From contig NC_018387.1 of the NCBI RefSeq assembly GCF_000208865.1, positions 1,054,001 to 1,118,000 on the forward strand: 64,000 bases of DNA, in the 5' to 3' direction. Positions within the stretch are counted from its first letter, which is position 1, and each line of letters opens with the position of its first letter. A program made the translations under genes and the position numbers. Of this stretch, positions 50,509 through 62,488 are shown piece after piece. The DNA comes from Neospora caninum Liverpool. Taxonomy: Eukaryota; Apicomplexa; Conoidasida; Eucoccidiorida; Sarcocystidae. Below the pieces are notes generated by a model, which had not been told where the DNA came from, did not search any database, and saw only the letters and a program-made list of their open reading frames with translations.

Positions 50509-53500
50509 TATGCATGTGTATCTCATATGGAAATTTGTGTGTTTGTGGACATTGCGCCACGTGCACATGAAGCAGGAAGTTGTTTTTGTTTCATTTTTCA
50601 GTCCGTTCTTCAGCGAGCGACCGAGTCACTCTCTGCTGTTCTCCTCGGCTGTGTCGCCGTCAGCTTCTACATTGTAAGTTTTGTGGATCTTCGGGCGTCT
50701 CCGTTTCCATGCATTGCCGTTTCTCGCGTGCTCTTCGCCTGCCGCTCGTCTCTGCCTCCTTCCGTTTTCGAGACATCCCATAGCCTGTTTCCGCCCCGAT
50801 GTCTCTCCTCACGCACACACTGACTTGCCAAATTTACGTAGGTGCGGGGGTCGCCTGTCGCCTCGCATTGGCATAATCCTCTGCACGCTCGCTTATTCAA
50901 AATCATCTCTATGCACGCTTATTCATAACCGATGTTTCAGCGATTTGCCTTTTCTGCTGATCAGGCTAATGCCTCGGTGTCCATACAGCTGAAACTGGAC
51001 AGCAGAGAGATGGAGCCGTGCATTATACTTTTTTCGTTGCCGGTCTGCCCATGTATCTGTGTGCGTGGAGGTCCGTGCATTTGTCTGTGCATCTGTGCCT
51101 GCGTGCCTTTTTATATTTAAATGCAAACGCTGACGTGACGGACGCACGCTAAGAGAGGTGACTGCTGTGCTGGTTTGACGGTTCTTTTCAGCTTTTCAGC
51201 CTCACCAGCGTGGCGCTCTTCCTCAAGTGAGGCCTGCAAAGATTAAGCGGAAGAAAGAGGGTTTAGGGGAGAGAGAAAGGAGACAGGAGCGGAACGAGAA
51301 AGGAGACAGTCGACGGGGAGAGGAGCAATCAACGCGCGAAAACGCGGACGAAAAACAGATGGGAAAAGAGAAAGCACCTTTCCCAGTTCGTGGCTCCCCT
51401 CTGCAGCACTTTTTTGTCTCTCGGCCCCCTCGTTCGACTTCTCTTTTTGCGCTCGATTTCCATCTTCTGGAGGCTTATCTGCGATCTGCTTGGAGTCTGC
51501 GCATCGGAATTCCTTCCACGTCCTCTCGCTCTGTCCCGCTAGCTCGTCCGGTGATTTCTCGACCATCTCTCTGTCCCGCATCTTTCCCGTTTTCCCCTTT
51601 TTGTTTTCCTTCCGCGCGGATGGCAGGCTCTGGCAGAAACCGCTCCTGGAGCCGCCAGCGCTCTGCACGAGGATTTACGGCGAGCTGGCCCCGCTGCATG
51701 CATGCAACGTCTACGGTGAGCAGAGAAGGAAGGCCCCCGACAACTTGTTTCCACCAGGATAACTCCCCGCAACCTATCCACGAGGGTCAAGAGAGAACTT
51801 TGAGTCAATGCCGACCTTCGTCCACAAGCACATCTGCGCATACATATATATGTATGTATATATATATATATATATATATGTATATCTGTAGGTGTTTCGG
51901 GGGATGAGGTTCAAAACGCGTACGCGTGCAGATTTCGACCTTTCTGGAATGGGGCTCTTGATCTCTGTGTAGGGCTCGGGGAGTCTCAGTAGACTCTTTT
52001 CTCTCCTTTGTCTTTGGTATGATTTCCCGTCCACGTGTCACCGTGCAACGGATCGTTTCCGTTTCCTTTAGGCTTGTTTGCTTCCGTTACCACTTCGCGC
52101 TACGAGGTGGTCATCGAAGAGATGCACTTGGTGGAGGATACTTCCACAAATCCTCCCAGGACTCGTGAAACTTGGGTAGAGCTCGATTTCCACTACAAAC
52201 CTGGTGAGACCTGCGGCGCTTGCACGCCCTCGAGAGAGAGAAACGCATGCGCGAATCTGCATCGTCTTCTCTCTCCTCTCACCTTCTCTCGTCTGCTCCT
52301 TTTGTCTTCTCTCTCCTGCTCGCCGTTGTTTCCGCTGTCTCCCGTGTGCGTTCTGGTCTCTGTGTCGCTCTTCGTACAGGCGTGTAAGAGCGTCGTGCTG
52401 TTTAGGACGGCCGAGGATCAGATTGAACGCGGTCTCCCCCGGGGAGTGCAGGGGGGCCCCAGTTCTCTGTGGCCGGTCCAGTGTCCGACACGTGGATGAT
52501 CTGCGTCTTTCGCCGGGGCGCGGTTCTGCTCCCCCGCGTTGAACGTCTTGTGCAACTTTCTTAGCTTCAACTAGCCACGCGATTTCCCCGTTTCGTCAGT
52601 CACCCAGACTTCCCTCTCTCCGTCTCGTCGTGCGTTTCAGGCGATGTCGACAGGCGCCCGCCGTGGCTATGGTTCGGCCACATGCCCCGTCTCGACTGGA
52701 GACTGTGGTTTCTTCCCTTGCGCCTCTCTCGCGTGATCAACATGGCTATTCGCGATGGCGCGTCGCCGTCGGCGGTCTCTGCCGCGCTGCAACAAGGAGC
52801 GCCGGGGCTCTACCCTGCCTGGTGGTCCGTGCTTCTCGCGAGAATTTGCCGCCGGCAACCGGAAGTCCTCGCCTTGCTCGGGCCCCAGCGAAACGTGAGA
52901 GAACGAAAACTGCTGTCTTGTGCATGTGGTCCACCACCGTGTTGAAGCGCGCTCGTGAGGGTCTGCAGCGGCTGAAGCAAGGGGACGTGACAGGGAGAGC
53001 CGTACACCCTAAACCCGAGGGATTTGCAAACGCGCGAGGCGAGCACAAAAGACGGACAGCCGAAAAACCAAGAAACACCAGTTTTGCCCCGGAAACGCCC
53101 GCGGGGGGAGGGAGCGTGAGAGAGGCGAGATCGGGTGTGACCATGGGGGGGGGATGTGTCTGCTGCGTTTTCTTTTCCAGATTGATTTGACTCGGGCGCC
53201 GTGCCCCCGTGGGCTGCGCGTCAGCTTGTTCGACTTTCGGTTTCGACCGCCGCCCAATCGGCCACTTTACGCGGCGTTCTTCCCAGAAGGTGAGAGATCT
53301 CTGCTCGTTTCGGCCTTCCCGCGGAACCGGATTTTTCCACTGCGGGCCCAGAAGGATCTGCGCCGAGGCAAAAACCAGAGCGAGAGCGAAAGAGACATAG
53401 ATGCAGCGGTGGGAATTCACGGGAGCGTAAATCCATGCATGCATCTATGAACAGATTTTTTACTGGAGACCGACAAACATCTGTGTGCTTACATAAAAGG

Positions 53501-54008
53501 TGAAACGCACGTTCATATATATGTATATATTATATATATTATATATATTATATATATTATATATATTATATATATTATATACATGTAGATGGGCGAGGCA
53601 TGCGTAGATAGATTCATGCGCGTTTATAGATGCAGCCGCCGTTGTGTGTTTTCAGCAGGGTGTTGCGCGTTGTTTTTAACTTTCCCTCTGTTCCGTTTCC
53701 CATCCGCTGTCTCGTAAACGATGGGGATTCGGAGAGATCCTTCACACTGCTATTTTCTCCACGGTGATGGTTTCAGGCACGCCTGCTCTGAGCCCGCAGG
53801 AGATCCAGGAAATCGAAGTGAGACCCCGTCAAGGAAAACCAAAATCCTGAAGTCACGGGACGGGGGTTAACCGGAATGCTCGCTGGAAATCGGACCCGCT
53901 TCCTCCGTCACTCTGCTGGCGACGCAACACACGTGCCGGCTCATTTTCATGCTCGTCTCTCCACCTATCTATCTACACTATGTAGATACTTAAATCTTAC
54001 ACGTATAT

Positions 54009-54047
<39 letters not shown>

Positions 54048-54539
54048 TGCATGTTTCAGAGTGTGCACGCAGGTGAGTGGTGTAGTAACTATACAAACAT
54101 AAATATACATAGGTATATTTGCGTGCATCTCTGCGTATGTGTGGTTGTGCGTGTCCATGTGTGAACGGTTGCGTGTAGCTTCTTTCTGCATCTTTCATTT
54201 TAGAAATTGGTGGGCGTTGGGCGAAAAGGAAACCGGAATTGGCAGGAACGTTTCGCGCGTCGCCTCCTTCTCAGGGCGCGGTGACGTGGGGCTCGAGCTG
54301 CTGAGTGCCTTCGTGGACTGGTTTTTAAATTGGCCACGGGACTGAAGAAAGGTTTACGGCTTTTGTCTTCTTTTCAGGAAGAGCTTCAAAACTGGGAGGT
54401 GGGAACTTGGTGGATGAGGCGACGGCATCGCACCATCGACTTGCTTTCGATTCGATCTTCCCCAAAAAGCAGAGAGGACGGGAGCCCTGCCGGAAATTCG
54501 AGCGAGTCTATAGACGAAGATCCCCAAGCGCAAAACTAA
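45690..54539 (+). CDS. lipase maturation factor (LMF) family ER membrane protein
   Basis: Exons: 45690-46145, 46911-47075, 47320-47702 (possibly only from 47533), 48054-48202, 48652-48732, 50002-50129, 50602-50673, 50941-50976, 51192-51226, 51627-51715, 52072-52203, 52641-52894, 53181-53289, 53777-53817 and 54378-54539 (TAA). Phases agree, giving 763 residues. LMF hallmarks occur in order: ADGLIGPQVGVLPL, FLSFQWDVLLLESGFIAV, FTAMHYHYWTQPLPN, YVTGNYGFFNFL, VALLDD, YGLFASVTTSRYEVVIEE, LDFHYKPGDVDRRPPW, MPRLDWRLWF and YPAWWSVLLARI. LMFs are multi-pass ER proteins; vertebrate LMF1 is needed for folding of dimeric lipases (family knowledge). The substrate in a parasite is unknown. Expected sequence of roughly 45 residues between PLPN and TGNYGFF is not accounted for; a candidate exon at 49083-49141 does not join in frame. 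The N-terminal ~90 residues are Ser-rich and family-unlike. Confidence 0.85.
47105..47146. repeat. (GA)n run in LMF intron 2
   Basis: About 20 GA dinucleotides lie shortly after the exon 2 donor, followed by two copies of GTGAAGGGAGAGAGACAG. Purine-rich, non-coding. Confidence 0.9.
49161..49268. repeat. 38-bp tandem repeat, nearly three copies, in LMF gene
   Basis: Units start at 49161, 49199 and 49237 with a shared GAAACGAGTAGA-like core and a purine-rich remainder. They lie just downstream of the unplaced LMF exon candidate (49083-49141), within a region treated as intron. Confidence 0.85.
53528..53582. repeat. 9-bp AT minisatellite (TATATATAT with TT every 9 bases)
   Basis: TT doublets recur at exactly nine-base spacing in six successive units, unlike the plain TA dinucleotide runs elsewhere. 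Located in the LMF intron between 53289 and 53777. Plain TA runs in the same gene occur at about 50406-50433, 50473-50507, 51856-51880 and 54011-54045. Confidence 0.85.
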
Positions 54540-57500
54540 AAAGAGGAACCTAGAGGCGCAGTGCAAGACAGAGACAGCGCGAAGGAGGGGCGAAAAAGGA
54601 GAGAGCGAGATGAAGAGAAAGAGACGGAGAGAGCGAGAGAAGGAGAGAGCGAGATGGAGACAAGGAGGACGAAAAAGTCATGCAAAGCACGAGAGAGAGG
54701 CGAGAACATCGAGGAAACACAAGACTGTGGTCTCTGCTTTCGTTGCGTTTTGTCCTTTTTGTTGGTGTGTGTATGTGTGCTGATGGCGGGACGATCAGCA
54801 GTGCAGAACGTCTTTACGGGGCGAGGCAAAAAGAGTGAAAAACCCGTGCGATTGTGTGCCGTTTCCATCCCGTTCGCTCTCCCTCGCGCCTGCAACGAGT
54901 CGAGGAATCGCGTGGCTCTTTTCGTCTTCGTTTTCGCCTGCATGTAATTGTTTCTGTTTTCCTTGTGCGCGGGTCCGTCCTCACTTCGCCATTTGTCGGG
55001 GTCTGTGTCGCGCCTTTTTGCGAGGATTGGCGCATGCGCTTGTGTGCACAACCTGATACTCCCCCTGTGGAGGTTCGCCTCCTCGGGTTGATCTCTTGGC
55101 GGGGGGAATTTAAAGGTCAAGGGTTTTTTCCGTCTTTCCATCTCCGTTAGAGATTATGTTCGTCTTGCTTTTCCTCTCGATCGAGGTTCTCTGACTCGCG
55201 TTTTCCACGAGCGGTACGTTTCGCTTTTCCCGTCTTCGCGTTGAACAGACGGACACTCGGGGGCTTTGCCCAAGAGTCTCTCTCCTTTTCGCTGTTTTTG
55301 CGTCTGTGGTGTTCGTTTCTTCCTCTGCAGCGCGCTTGGCGCTTTCCTCTTCCGACATGAACCCCTAGCTAGACACTTCAGTTCTGTTTCTTCCTGTCCA
55401 CTTCCCCGAAAGGAAAACACCTCGGGAATCGCACCCGTGCCCTTCACATGTCTCCTGATTCTCCGTCCAGCTGGCTTTCTGTCTCTTGTTCCCGGGCACA
55501 GTGCACGAAGGCGGGGGAGAACTTCCCTTCTCACTTTTGACCTTCTTCCTCCTAGATCGCAGCGCTTTCTTGAGGCATCGGATGTCGAGCGCAACCGCGT
55601 GTCGACTGTTCAGAGCGCGAGTCAGAGCGGCAGGTTTTTCTCTGAATGCAAGAACGAGCTCCTGAGAGAAGAGAGAGGCGCCTAATCGAAACGTTGCGTT
55701 TGAACGGAAAGAGAGATTTATAGGCAGTCGCCGTCGACGGGTCTTTGCGGCGAAAAGCAAAGCCAGCAGGAACGAGGCCCAACGCACACAACTCGCATGA
55801 CGCCGAGAAGAGAGGAGGGCTGATACCAAACTGTCTCCAGGCGTTCTCAACCCAGCTCAAAATCGCAGGAATAACTTGTTGACATCTCGAAAAGGAAACA
55901 GTGGAAGAGAGGTGCGCGCTGCAAACGTCTCTAGAGAGATGATCCTGCTACCTCAGAATTCCGGAGAGGCAAAGGGTAATTCGTGTTCCTGTCGTCTAGG
56001 TTCACTGTTTTTCTCGCCATTCCGAATTTCTTTGGCCTCGGTGTGTCGTGGGACACAAACGCGTGGAAACAACGAGAAAAAGTGTGGGGGTGTGATGGAG
56101 CCTCCTTGTCCCAGGCGAGGCAGCGGAGGCAAAAGCAAGAATGGTGCTGTGTCAGAAAGCAACACCACGTGGATATGAGCAAAAAAGAGGAAACCAAAAC
56201 GGACGCTTTTGGCGAAGGGGTATGTAGGGGCCAACAGGAAAGGCAGAGTAGAGATATCGAGAAAGAGAGAGAGCAAAGCAGAAGAGAGATCAAGCAGAAG
56301 GGAGAGTTGGAGCAAGAGAGAGAAGAAAAGGGAGATCCAGGAGAAGGACGAGATTCATGAATATGAAGAGAAAGAGTTCAGAGACGAAGAAGCGAGAGAA
56401 AAGATACAAGGGGTATAATTGTGGAGACGCAGGAGGATGAGGAACACAACTGAGATGACACGTATGCGCGACAGAACCAGGGAAGCCCACCGCGAGAAGG
56501 GAAGAGTTTGAGATGACCAAGGAAGCGTGAAGTGTTTCTCTGTCTTGTGTGGACGTAAAACTGCAATAGCACTATCTTGCAGATGTGAGTGTTCGTCTCG
56601 CTTTGGAAGACTACACAGACATAGGCGAACAAAACATGAGGAACCCCCGAGAGGAAGCTCGGCTGCCGGAGTGAGCGCAAAAGCCGGAGTGCCGGGGAGC
56701 GGAAGCGAAAACAAACTCCACAGAGCGGGATACATGAAGAGACACTCAAGCGGTGTAGACGGATCGCCCGAGACAGCAAGCGAGGGGCGTTACCAGCGAG
56801 GTTGACAGCGGGAGAAACAAAAAAACCAAAGAACACGAGGCGAACAAGGAGTCCAGGGAAAGGTATCAACGCCCCGTCCTTCCTCCTTTTTTCAGGAACT
56901 GTTACTTTTCGGGAGAGAGCATGACACCCTGCTCTGCTCTTTTGCGTGTGGAATGTAGTTTGGTTTTGTCACCATAAAACTTCGTCTTCACTGGCGTCTC
57001 GAAGAGAGCCTTTGTCTCGCTTCTGTTCAGCAGCGTATCTCCGAGTGTCGACTGTGTTCGTCAAACGCGCAACAGGCCCCGTCTTCCTTTGGTATCCCAG
57101 ACAACACCTTTCCAGGTCTTTTTCGCGAGAATAGAAAGCCCCAGCGGATACTTATTTCTTTCTTTCTTGATACACGTGTTGCAGCGCCAGAGGGATAGAC
57201 CCCCTTGTCTACCTGCGTGTGGCCCTCACCAGAGATCTGCGATTTCTCACGGAAGTCGACACCTGATGTGGGTTTTCCCTTGGTTTCGTTCTCCGACAGA
57301 AGTCGCATCTTTACGGCAACAGCGACAGGTGGTCAAGCGTGTCCCCGCCCTTCCATTTTCGTCGAAATTTGAAAGAGAGACTCGTTCGAATTCTCTCAGA
57401 GGCGTACGGAGAGTTGTCCCTGGCTCTTGTTTTTCTTTCGATAACTCGTTCAGATCCCTTCCCAGCGACGCTCGTGTCCTCCTCGATACCTCGCTGCTTG

Positions 57501-59062
57501 CGAGATCTCTGCGAGCTCCGTTTCACATCGCCGGTTTGAAACCGGAAAACTCATCGGAAAAGTCTAAGCTTTCCTGCCGAGACCTTCTCGAGCCGCCTGA
57601 CTTCGCTTCTCTGCCATGCGCTGTTCCCCGGATTTGACTCCCAAAGAGAGCTGGAACTGCGTGTTCTCGGAGCGTCCCTGCTTCGAGCCTAAACAACAGA
57701 CCTAAACAAGGTCTCAAAAAAGGCCTCGAAAAAGCCCTCAAAAAAGGCCTCGAAAAAAGGGACTCTTTTTCTCCGGGGCGGGTATGCACCTTTGCGTCTT
57801 TTTTTCTCGCGGGAAGGGAGAGACCCACAGAGATATGTGGGGCGGGAGACGTCTCGTTTTTTTGACTTCATGGCGAGCGGACGGAAAGGAACGCTCAGCC
57901 TCTCTCCAGAAAACGCCGAGTTTTTCGCGGGGGCGTGAAAGTTTCGGCTGTGTCAGTCGCCGCATGCCTCGCCAAAGCGCTGCGTGAGTCACCAAAGTGA
58001 TCGTCCCCAATCCCTCTCTTACAGGCTTGGAACACTTCGTTCTAACTATAGGACGCCACGCAGAGACCCGGTTAAGCGTAGAAATCCTACGGATTGGCAC
58101 AGGAAATGTTTGCCGGATGTCTGTAGGGAGAAACGCACAGAGGCCGATCTGTGTGAAACAAACTGCGTTGGCGGCGCTGCTGATCAACTGCGTTCTGTTC
58201 CTGGCAGATCGCGTTCAAATGGAGCACTCCTTGCTTTCTATTTATCTGCATATGTAAGCACATCTCCAATTCTACATGTCCATACACATCTACATATATA
58301 TAAATACAAATATATGCATATATTTTTGCGCGTTCGTATGTCTAGGTGTGTCGATCGCGCTTACAAGTTTCCAGTCTCCCCTTTTGCATTTTGGATTGCG
58401 TGCCTGGTAGCCAGGTCTCTTTCTCTCGTTCTGACACTTCTGAGCGTTTCCCTTTCCTTCCTTGTTTCCAACCCTCACCCGTCTCTGGAGCCTTCGATGG
58501 CCCTTTCGCTCTGCCAGGACGTCGATCGACCGCAGCGCCAAAAACGAAAGATCGGTTCTTATCTCGAGTTGAATCATTCGAAACTTCCTCAGTCTTTCTC
58601 ACTCCGTCTGTACCAAGACGTAACTAAACATTTTCTATGTGCACACATGCCGGATCTCTGCCCCTCGCCTTCGATCGGTAACAACGGAATCTTCATGGAA
58701 GTGCCATGCGCGTGTCGTCGCTGAGTCTGTTGGGTCTCCGCATGCATGCGACCGACGCTTCCTCACTGCTTCTCTCTTTCCATCGTCTACAAAACACTCC
58801 CGTCCAGTGGAGTCTTTCTCCAAATTCGCCCCGGACGCCTCCCAGCGTCCAGGCGCCCGCCCTCGTTTCTCGTTTTTCCCCAAAGTTCTTCTCTCCTGCT
58901 GCGTTGGGAGAATCGCACGTTCTCCTCAATGCCGCAAAGACAGCCCCTACTACGCGTGCCCAGGATCTCCACCAGAGTGTTTCCCTTTGAAAAAGCGGCG
59001 ACTTGGGCTCCGCTTCGGACCTCGCCTATCCCTCCCGTTTTGGTCTCCGCGGACGTGTGAAC
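54540..59062. other. 4.5-kb spacer with isolated exon-like pieces only
   Basis: No complete gene could be built. An exon-like piece bounded by good splice signals lies at 58025-58253 (+), overlapped by one at 58023-58200 (-). A minus-strand frame at about 55552-55890 includes QQVIPAILSWVENAWRQFGI. A plus frame at 57089-57637 is open for 182 codons without a domain. Some of this may be 5' leader of the gene at 59063. Confidence 0.45.
57713..57760. repeat. 24-bp direct repeat, two copies
   Basis: Two copies of a 24-base A-rich unit (57713 and 57737) read CTCAAAAAAGGCCTCGAAAA followed by four bases that differ slightly. They keep several frames open on both strands (KKGLEK on plus, FFEAFFEGFF on minus), which makes the local ORFs misleading. 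Confidence 0.85.
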
Positions 59063-60778
59063 ATGGAACACCAGGCGCGTCCTGAGCCTGTCCACATTGG
59101 CGGCGACCGTTCGCCGATTCCACAGATGCTCACTCCGATGCCTTCGAACACGTACACGTTTCCGGACAAACCAAGCGTGGGCCGCGTCGCGTGTCCGGGC
59201 CAGCACGCCGACGCGGTGAGTGGCATCGCTCACCGCATGCACGCGGCCGAGCACTACCAGTTTCGGATTTCCGCGACTTGCGTGATTTTGACCGTCGTCA
59301 ACCTCTACGTTTTGCTGGAGCGCCTCGGGCTGAAAAAGATGAACCTCATTCTGCAGCTCGGCGCCGCCGCTGTAGTCCTCAGAGCCCTCCCCGCGGTGTG
59401 CTGCGCGTACATGTGTTGGACGCGCCTGCCTGATTCGCCCCGCGCGTCTGTGGACAGGCGAAGTTCGTCAGAGAACGGAAACGAAGACAGGGAAGAACGG
59501 CGAGGCGACTTTTTCGCGGGTGGCGCACTCCGCTTCTCGCGGCAAGCGGGCGCAACAGTTCAACCTCGGCAACCTGAGCACCGTCTTCTTTTGAAGCACC
59601 TCAGCCCTGAGGGCCTGGAAATCGTGCTAGAGTCGGAAAGACGCCACCGCCGCTTCTCTCTCTGGGCGATTGCTGCTCTTCTCCTTCTCGCTGCAAGTGA
59701 CGCGTGCCAAGGCTACACGGACATGTGGCCTTTCCTCCACCTCGAAAAAGACAAGATTCTCGCGCAAGCAAGTGAGCGGCCGCCGCTCTTTGGCCCGCCA
59801 CCGCCCGGGGTCGCCAGGGAAGGCTTCGCTGTCTATCCACCTGAACCGAAACCGAGTTCCAGTTTCTTGGCCGTTGTCGCCGAGCAAGTCGCTCTCGTTC
59901 TCGCGCATCTGCTCAGAGCAGCCGCTGCCTTCTGTCTCCTCAAATCTGCCCACGTCCAGTGCGAAGCGGGAAACGCTAGAAAACGGCAAGAAACATCCGA
60001 GAACACCCGGCACAGCACCACCGCAACTCGTGCCGCGGATCGCGGCTCGGAACCGAATTTCCAGCGGCCGCCGTCGCGTCGCATCCGCCCAGCCTGGTGG
60101 CCGTCGAGGCCGTTCTATCTGCAGGCGGTCCTGCAATCCCCGTTTTACGTTCTTTGCTACTTGATTCTCGTGCGCTGGACCTCTCTCCCTCCCTCGCCTC
60201 GCCCGCGTCTCTTCCGCTCGGTGCTCCTGGAGACTGCAGTCGCGACGGCAGGCATCGACTGGACGCTCCGGCTTACCACCGTCGTCACGTTGTGTGCTTT
60301 GGCGCAAGGACTGAGTTGCTGCGCATGCCGTGTGCTCATGAATTCGCTCAGCTCGGAAACAGAGCAGGAGAAACAGCCGGTGTTTGTTCGAACTCCCTCG
60401 AAAGTTCTCCTCTTCCTCGGCGTCAGTCTCCTCCTCTTCAGCGTCGCAGCAGGCGCCCTGACAGCTTTCCTGCCCTACGCCGCAGGTCTGGAGGACGTGT
60501 CCTACATTTGGTGGATGCTTCGACGCGCCTCGATCGAAGAGCGAATCGCCACGTGCGCAGGCGTCGCCGCGCATTTCCTCGGCAGTTTCCTCGTGGGCTG
60601 CGCCGCGACAAGTTTCGGTCTGCAAAACCACCTCGTTTCCCGCGCACTCAGAGGCGACGTGATCCACGACGCCGAACTGAACAGAGCTTCTGAGGCCAAC
60701 CCCCCGACGCTGCTCGTTGGAGGAAAACCCGCGTTCTTGGCCGAAGAAAAAGCGGCGGCGCGCGCAAAAGCCGACTAG
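59063..60778 (+). CDS. multi-pass membrane protein, single exon, unknown
   Basis: 571 residues from the first ATG (59063) to TAG. The frame stays open to 59003 but has no earlier ATG. The N-terminal ~65 residues are soluble and Pro-rich. Hydrophobic segments lie at about 70-90, 95-119, 196-216, 265-293, 352-373, 388-425, 448-473 and 494-519, i.e. about eight spans. Polar linkers separate spans 2-3 and 4-5; the second contains a basic RRIRPAWWPSR motif just before span 5. The C-terminus is short and Ala/Lys-rich. No signal peptide, transporter signature or known domain is recognised. The long GC-rich frame and clear span periodicity make it a real gene. An upstream non-coding or coding exon is possible because exon-like sequence occurs at 58025-58253. 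Function and location are unknown. Confidence 0.75.
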   Translation: MEHQARPEPVHIGGDRSPIPQMLTPMPSNTYTFPDKPSVGRVACPGQHADAVSGIAHRMHAAEHYQFRISATCVILTVVNLYVLLERLGLKKMNLILQLGAAAVVLRALPAVCCAYMCWTRLPDSPRASVDRRSSSENGNEDREERRGDFFAGGALRFSRQAGATVQPRQPEHRLLLKHLSPEGLEIVLESERRHRRFSLWAIAALLLLAASDACQGYTDMWPFLHLEKDKILAQASERPPLFGPPPPGVAREGFAVYPPEPKPSSSFLAVVAEQVALVLAHLLRAAAAFCLLKSAHVQCEAGNARKRQETSENTRHSTTATRAADRGSEPNFQRPPSRRIRPAWWPSRPFYLQAVLQSPFYVLCYLILVRWTSLPPSPRPRLFRSVLLETAVATAGIDWTLRLTTVVTLCALAQGLSCCACRVLMNSLSSETEQEKQPVFVRTPSKVLLFLGVSLLLFSVAAGALTAFLPYAAGLEDVSYIWWMLRRASIEERIATCAGVAAHFLGSFLVGCAATSFGLQNHLVSRALRGDVIHDAELNRASEANPPTLLVGGKPAFLAEEKAAARAKAD

Positions 60779-61011
60779 GATGAGAACGGCTAGAAATCGG
60801 TAGAGGCGACAACGCGAAAGAAAACAAGAGGTTCAGGGGTGCCCGACGCCGCAGCCGCCTGCGGTCCTCGTAGCCCGGACGAGCATGGAATTTCCCCAAA
60901 CAAAGGCACTGGCCGTTACGTGAATGTGTGCCGTGTATATATCTGTCTAAAAGGACAAATGCATACACAAACCAATGCCTCGAGTATTTCTGTACATATC
61001 GGTTGGATATC

Positions 61012-61160
61012 GATCTATCTATCTATATCTCTCTATATCTATCTATATCTATATCTATCTATATCTATATCTATCTATATCTATATCTATCTATCTATCT
61101 ATCTATATCTATATCTATATCTATATATATCTATATATATATATATATATATATATATAG
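61012..61160. repeat. compound (TATC)n/(TA)n microsatellite
   Basis: About 150 bases of interleaved CTAT, CTATAT and TA units following the stop of the membrane-protein gene. This is the longest simple repeat in the window. Confidence 0.95.
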
Positions 61161-62392
61161 ATAGGTATATGGAGTTGTGTAGGTGCATGTGCGGTTCCCT
61201 GGCATATAGATGCGCCTCCGTTTGTTTCAATGACTATATATGTGTCCTAAATGAATAATGCAGTATCTCTATATACACGAATACACACATCGAAAAGGCT
61301 TTACGTCTCTGCGCAAAGCTGCCGATGCGTCGAAAAGTATTTCTCCTTTCAGGTGTTGATGTATCGGTTACTCTCTAGCAGGGTTGCAAATGTACGACAT
61401 GTGTACATGATGGAGAGGAAAACAGTAGTTTATACAAGTACACATCCATATAGTTCAACAAAGAGATAGACGGGGGACAAATATGTTGACGCGTGTCGGG
61501 AGATCATGAACCTCTCTGAGTTCTTATGCGAACATTTTACACAAGAGGAAAAAATGGTCCACAAGCATGTGTCGGTACGCACATTCTTCCGTACACATTA
61601 GCATTTATACAAATATGTATAGATGCCTATACGATCATGTCGACATGCATGGAGACACTGACTCTAAGCGACTCTCGGGACGCTGCTGATTTCCCGGTGA
61701 GCGCGGCGAGTGTTCGCAGCCGTTCTGAGCACGTCCCGCGTCTCCAACGGGGAACCAAAGGTGAATAGATCATATATATATTTATATATATTTATTTATA
61801 TATGTAAATTTTGTTTTAAGGCGCCTTTCCACTCGCGCCTTAGAAGATTCCACACATTGTGAGTGTCTGTATTTTCTCCCGCCCTCTGAAATGCGCTCTT
61901 TTCACTAGCGTCTCTCAAAAGAGATCGCGACTGGCAAGAAACGAGGCTAAAGCATTGGGAGCCCTCCGTTTGAGGAGAAAGCAGAAGAGAGAGACAAAAT
62001 GCTCTTGAACAGCGGGAGGGGTACGTCCTCTGGAAACGCGCGAGAGAAAGAACGGGGTAATGTCGGGATTCTTTGCCTCCTCCCGGCTCGCGTGTCCTCA
62101 CCACAGAGCAGCGCTCCTCCCTCGAAAAATTTCGCCTTATTCGAGATCAGACGGAACTTCGAAAAAGGCTACAGTCGCGACGTCACACGCGCACGCAACA
62201 CTTTCACTGCATGCAGATGCCCCATATACCCACAAGAATATCACCATTCAAAAGAGCCTCTGAACCACCCGAGATTCAATCGTTGAATCTGCTGGAAGCC
62301 ACTGTCACACCTATCTTTTAGTCCTATTTGTCTCTCTCTTGGCTACGCAGCAAACGGACTCTTTCACAATTATACCTACTTCTACAGATACA

Positions 62393-62432
62393 TATATATA
62401 TATATATATATATATGTGCATGCTTATGCATG

Positions 62433-62483
<51 letters not shown>
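62393..62483. repeat. paired (TA)n runs
   Basis: Two TA runs, the second of about 24 dinucleotides, separated by GTGCATGCTTATGCATGTATG. Intergenic. Confidence 0.95.

Positions 62484-62488
<5 letters not shown>

Noticed and set aside
61012..62483. AT-rich repeats as a centromere or origin
   Set aside because: They are short simple-sequence microsatellites of the kind found in nearly every intron here, with no larger repeat structure.
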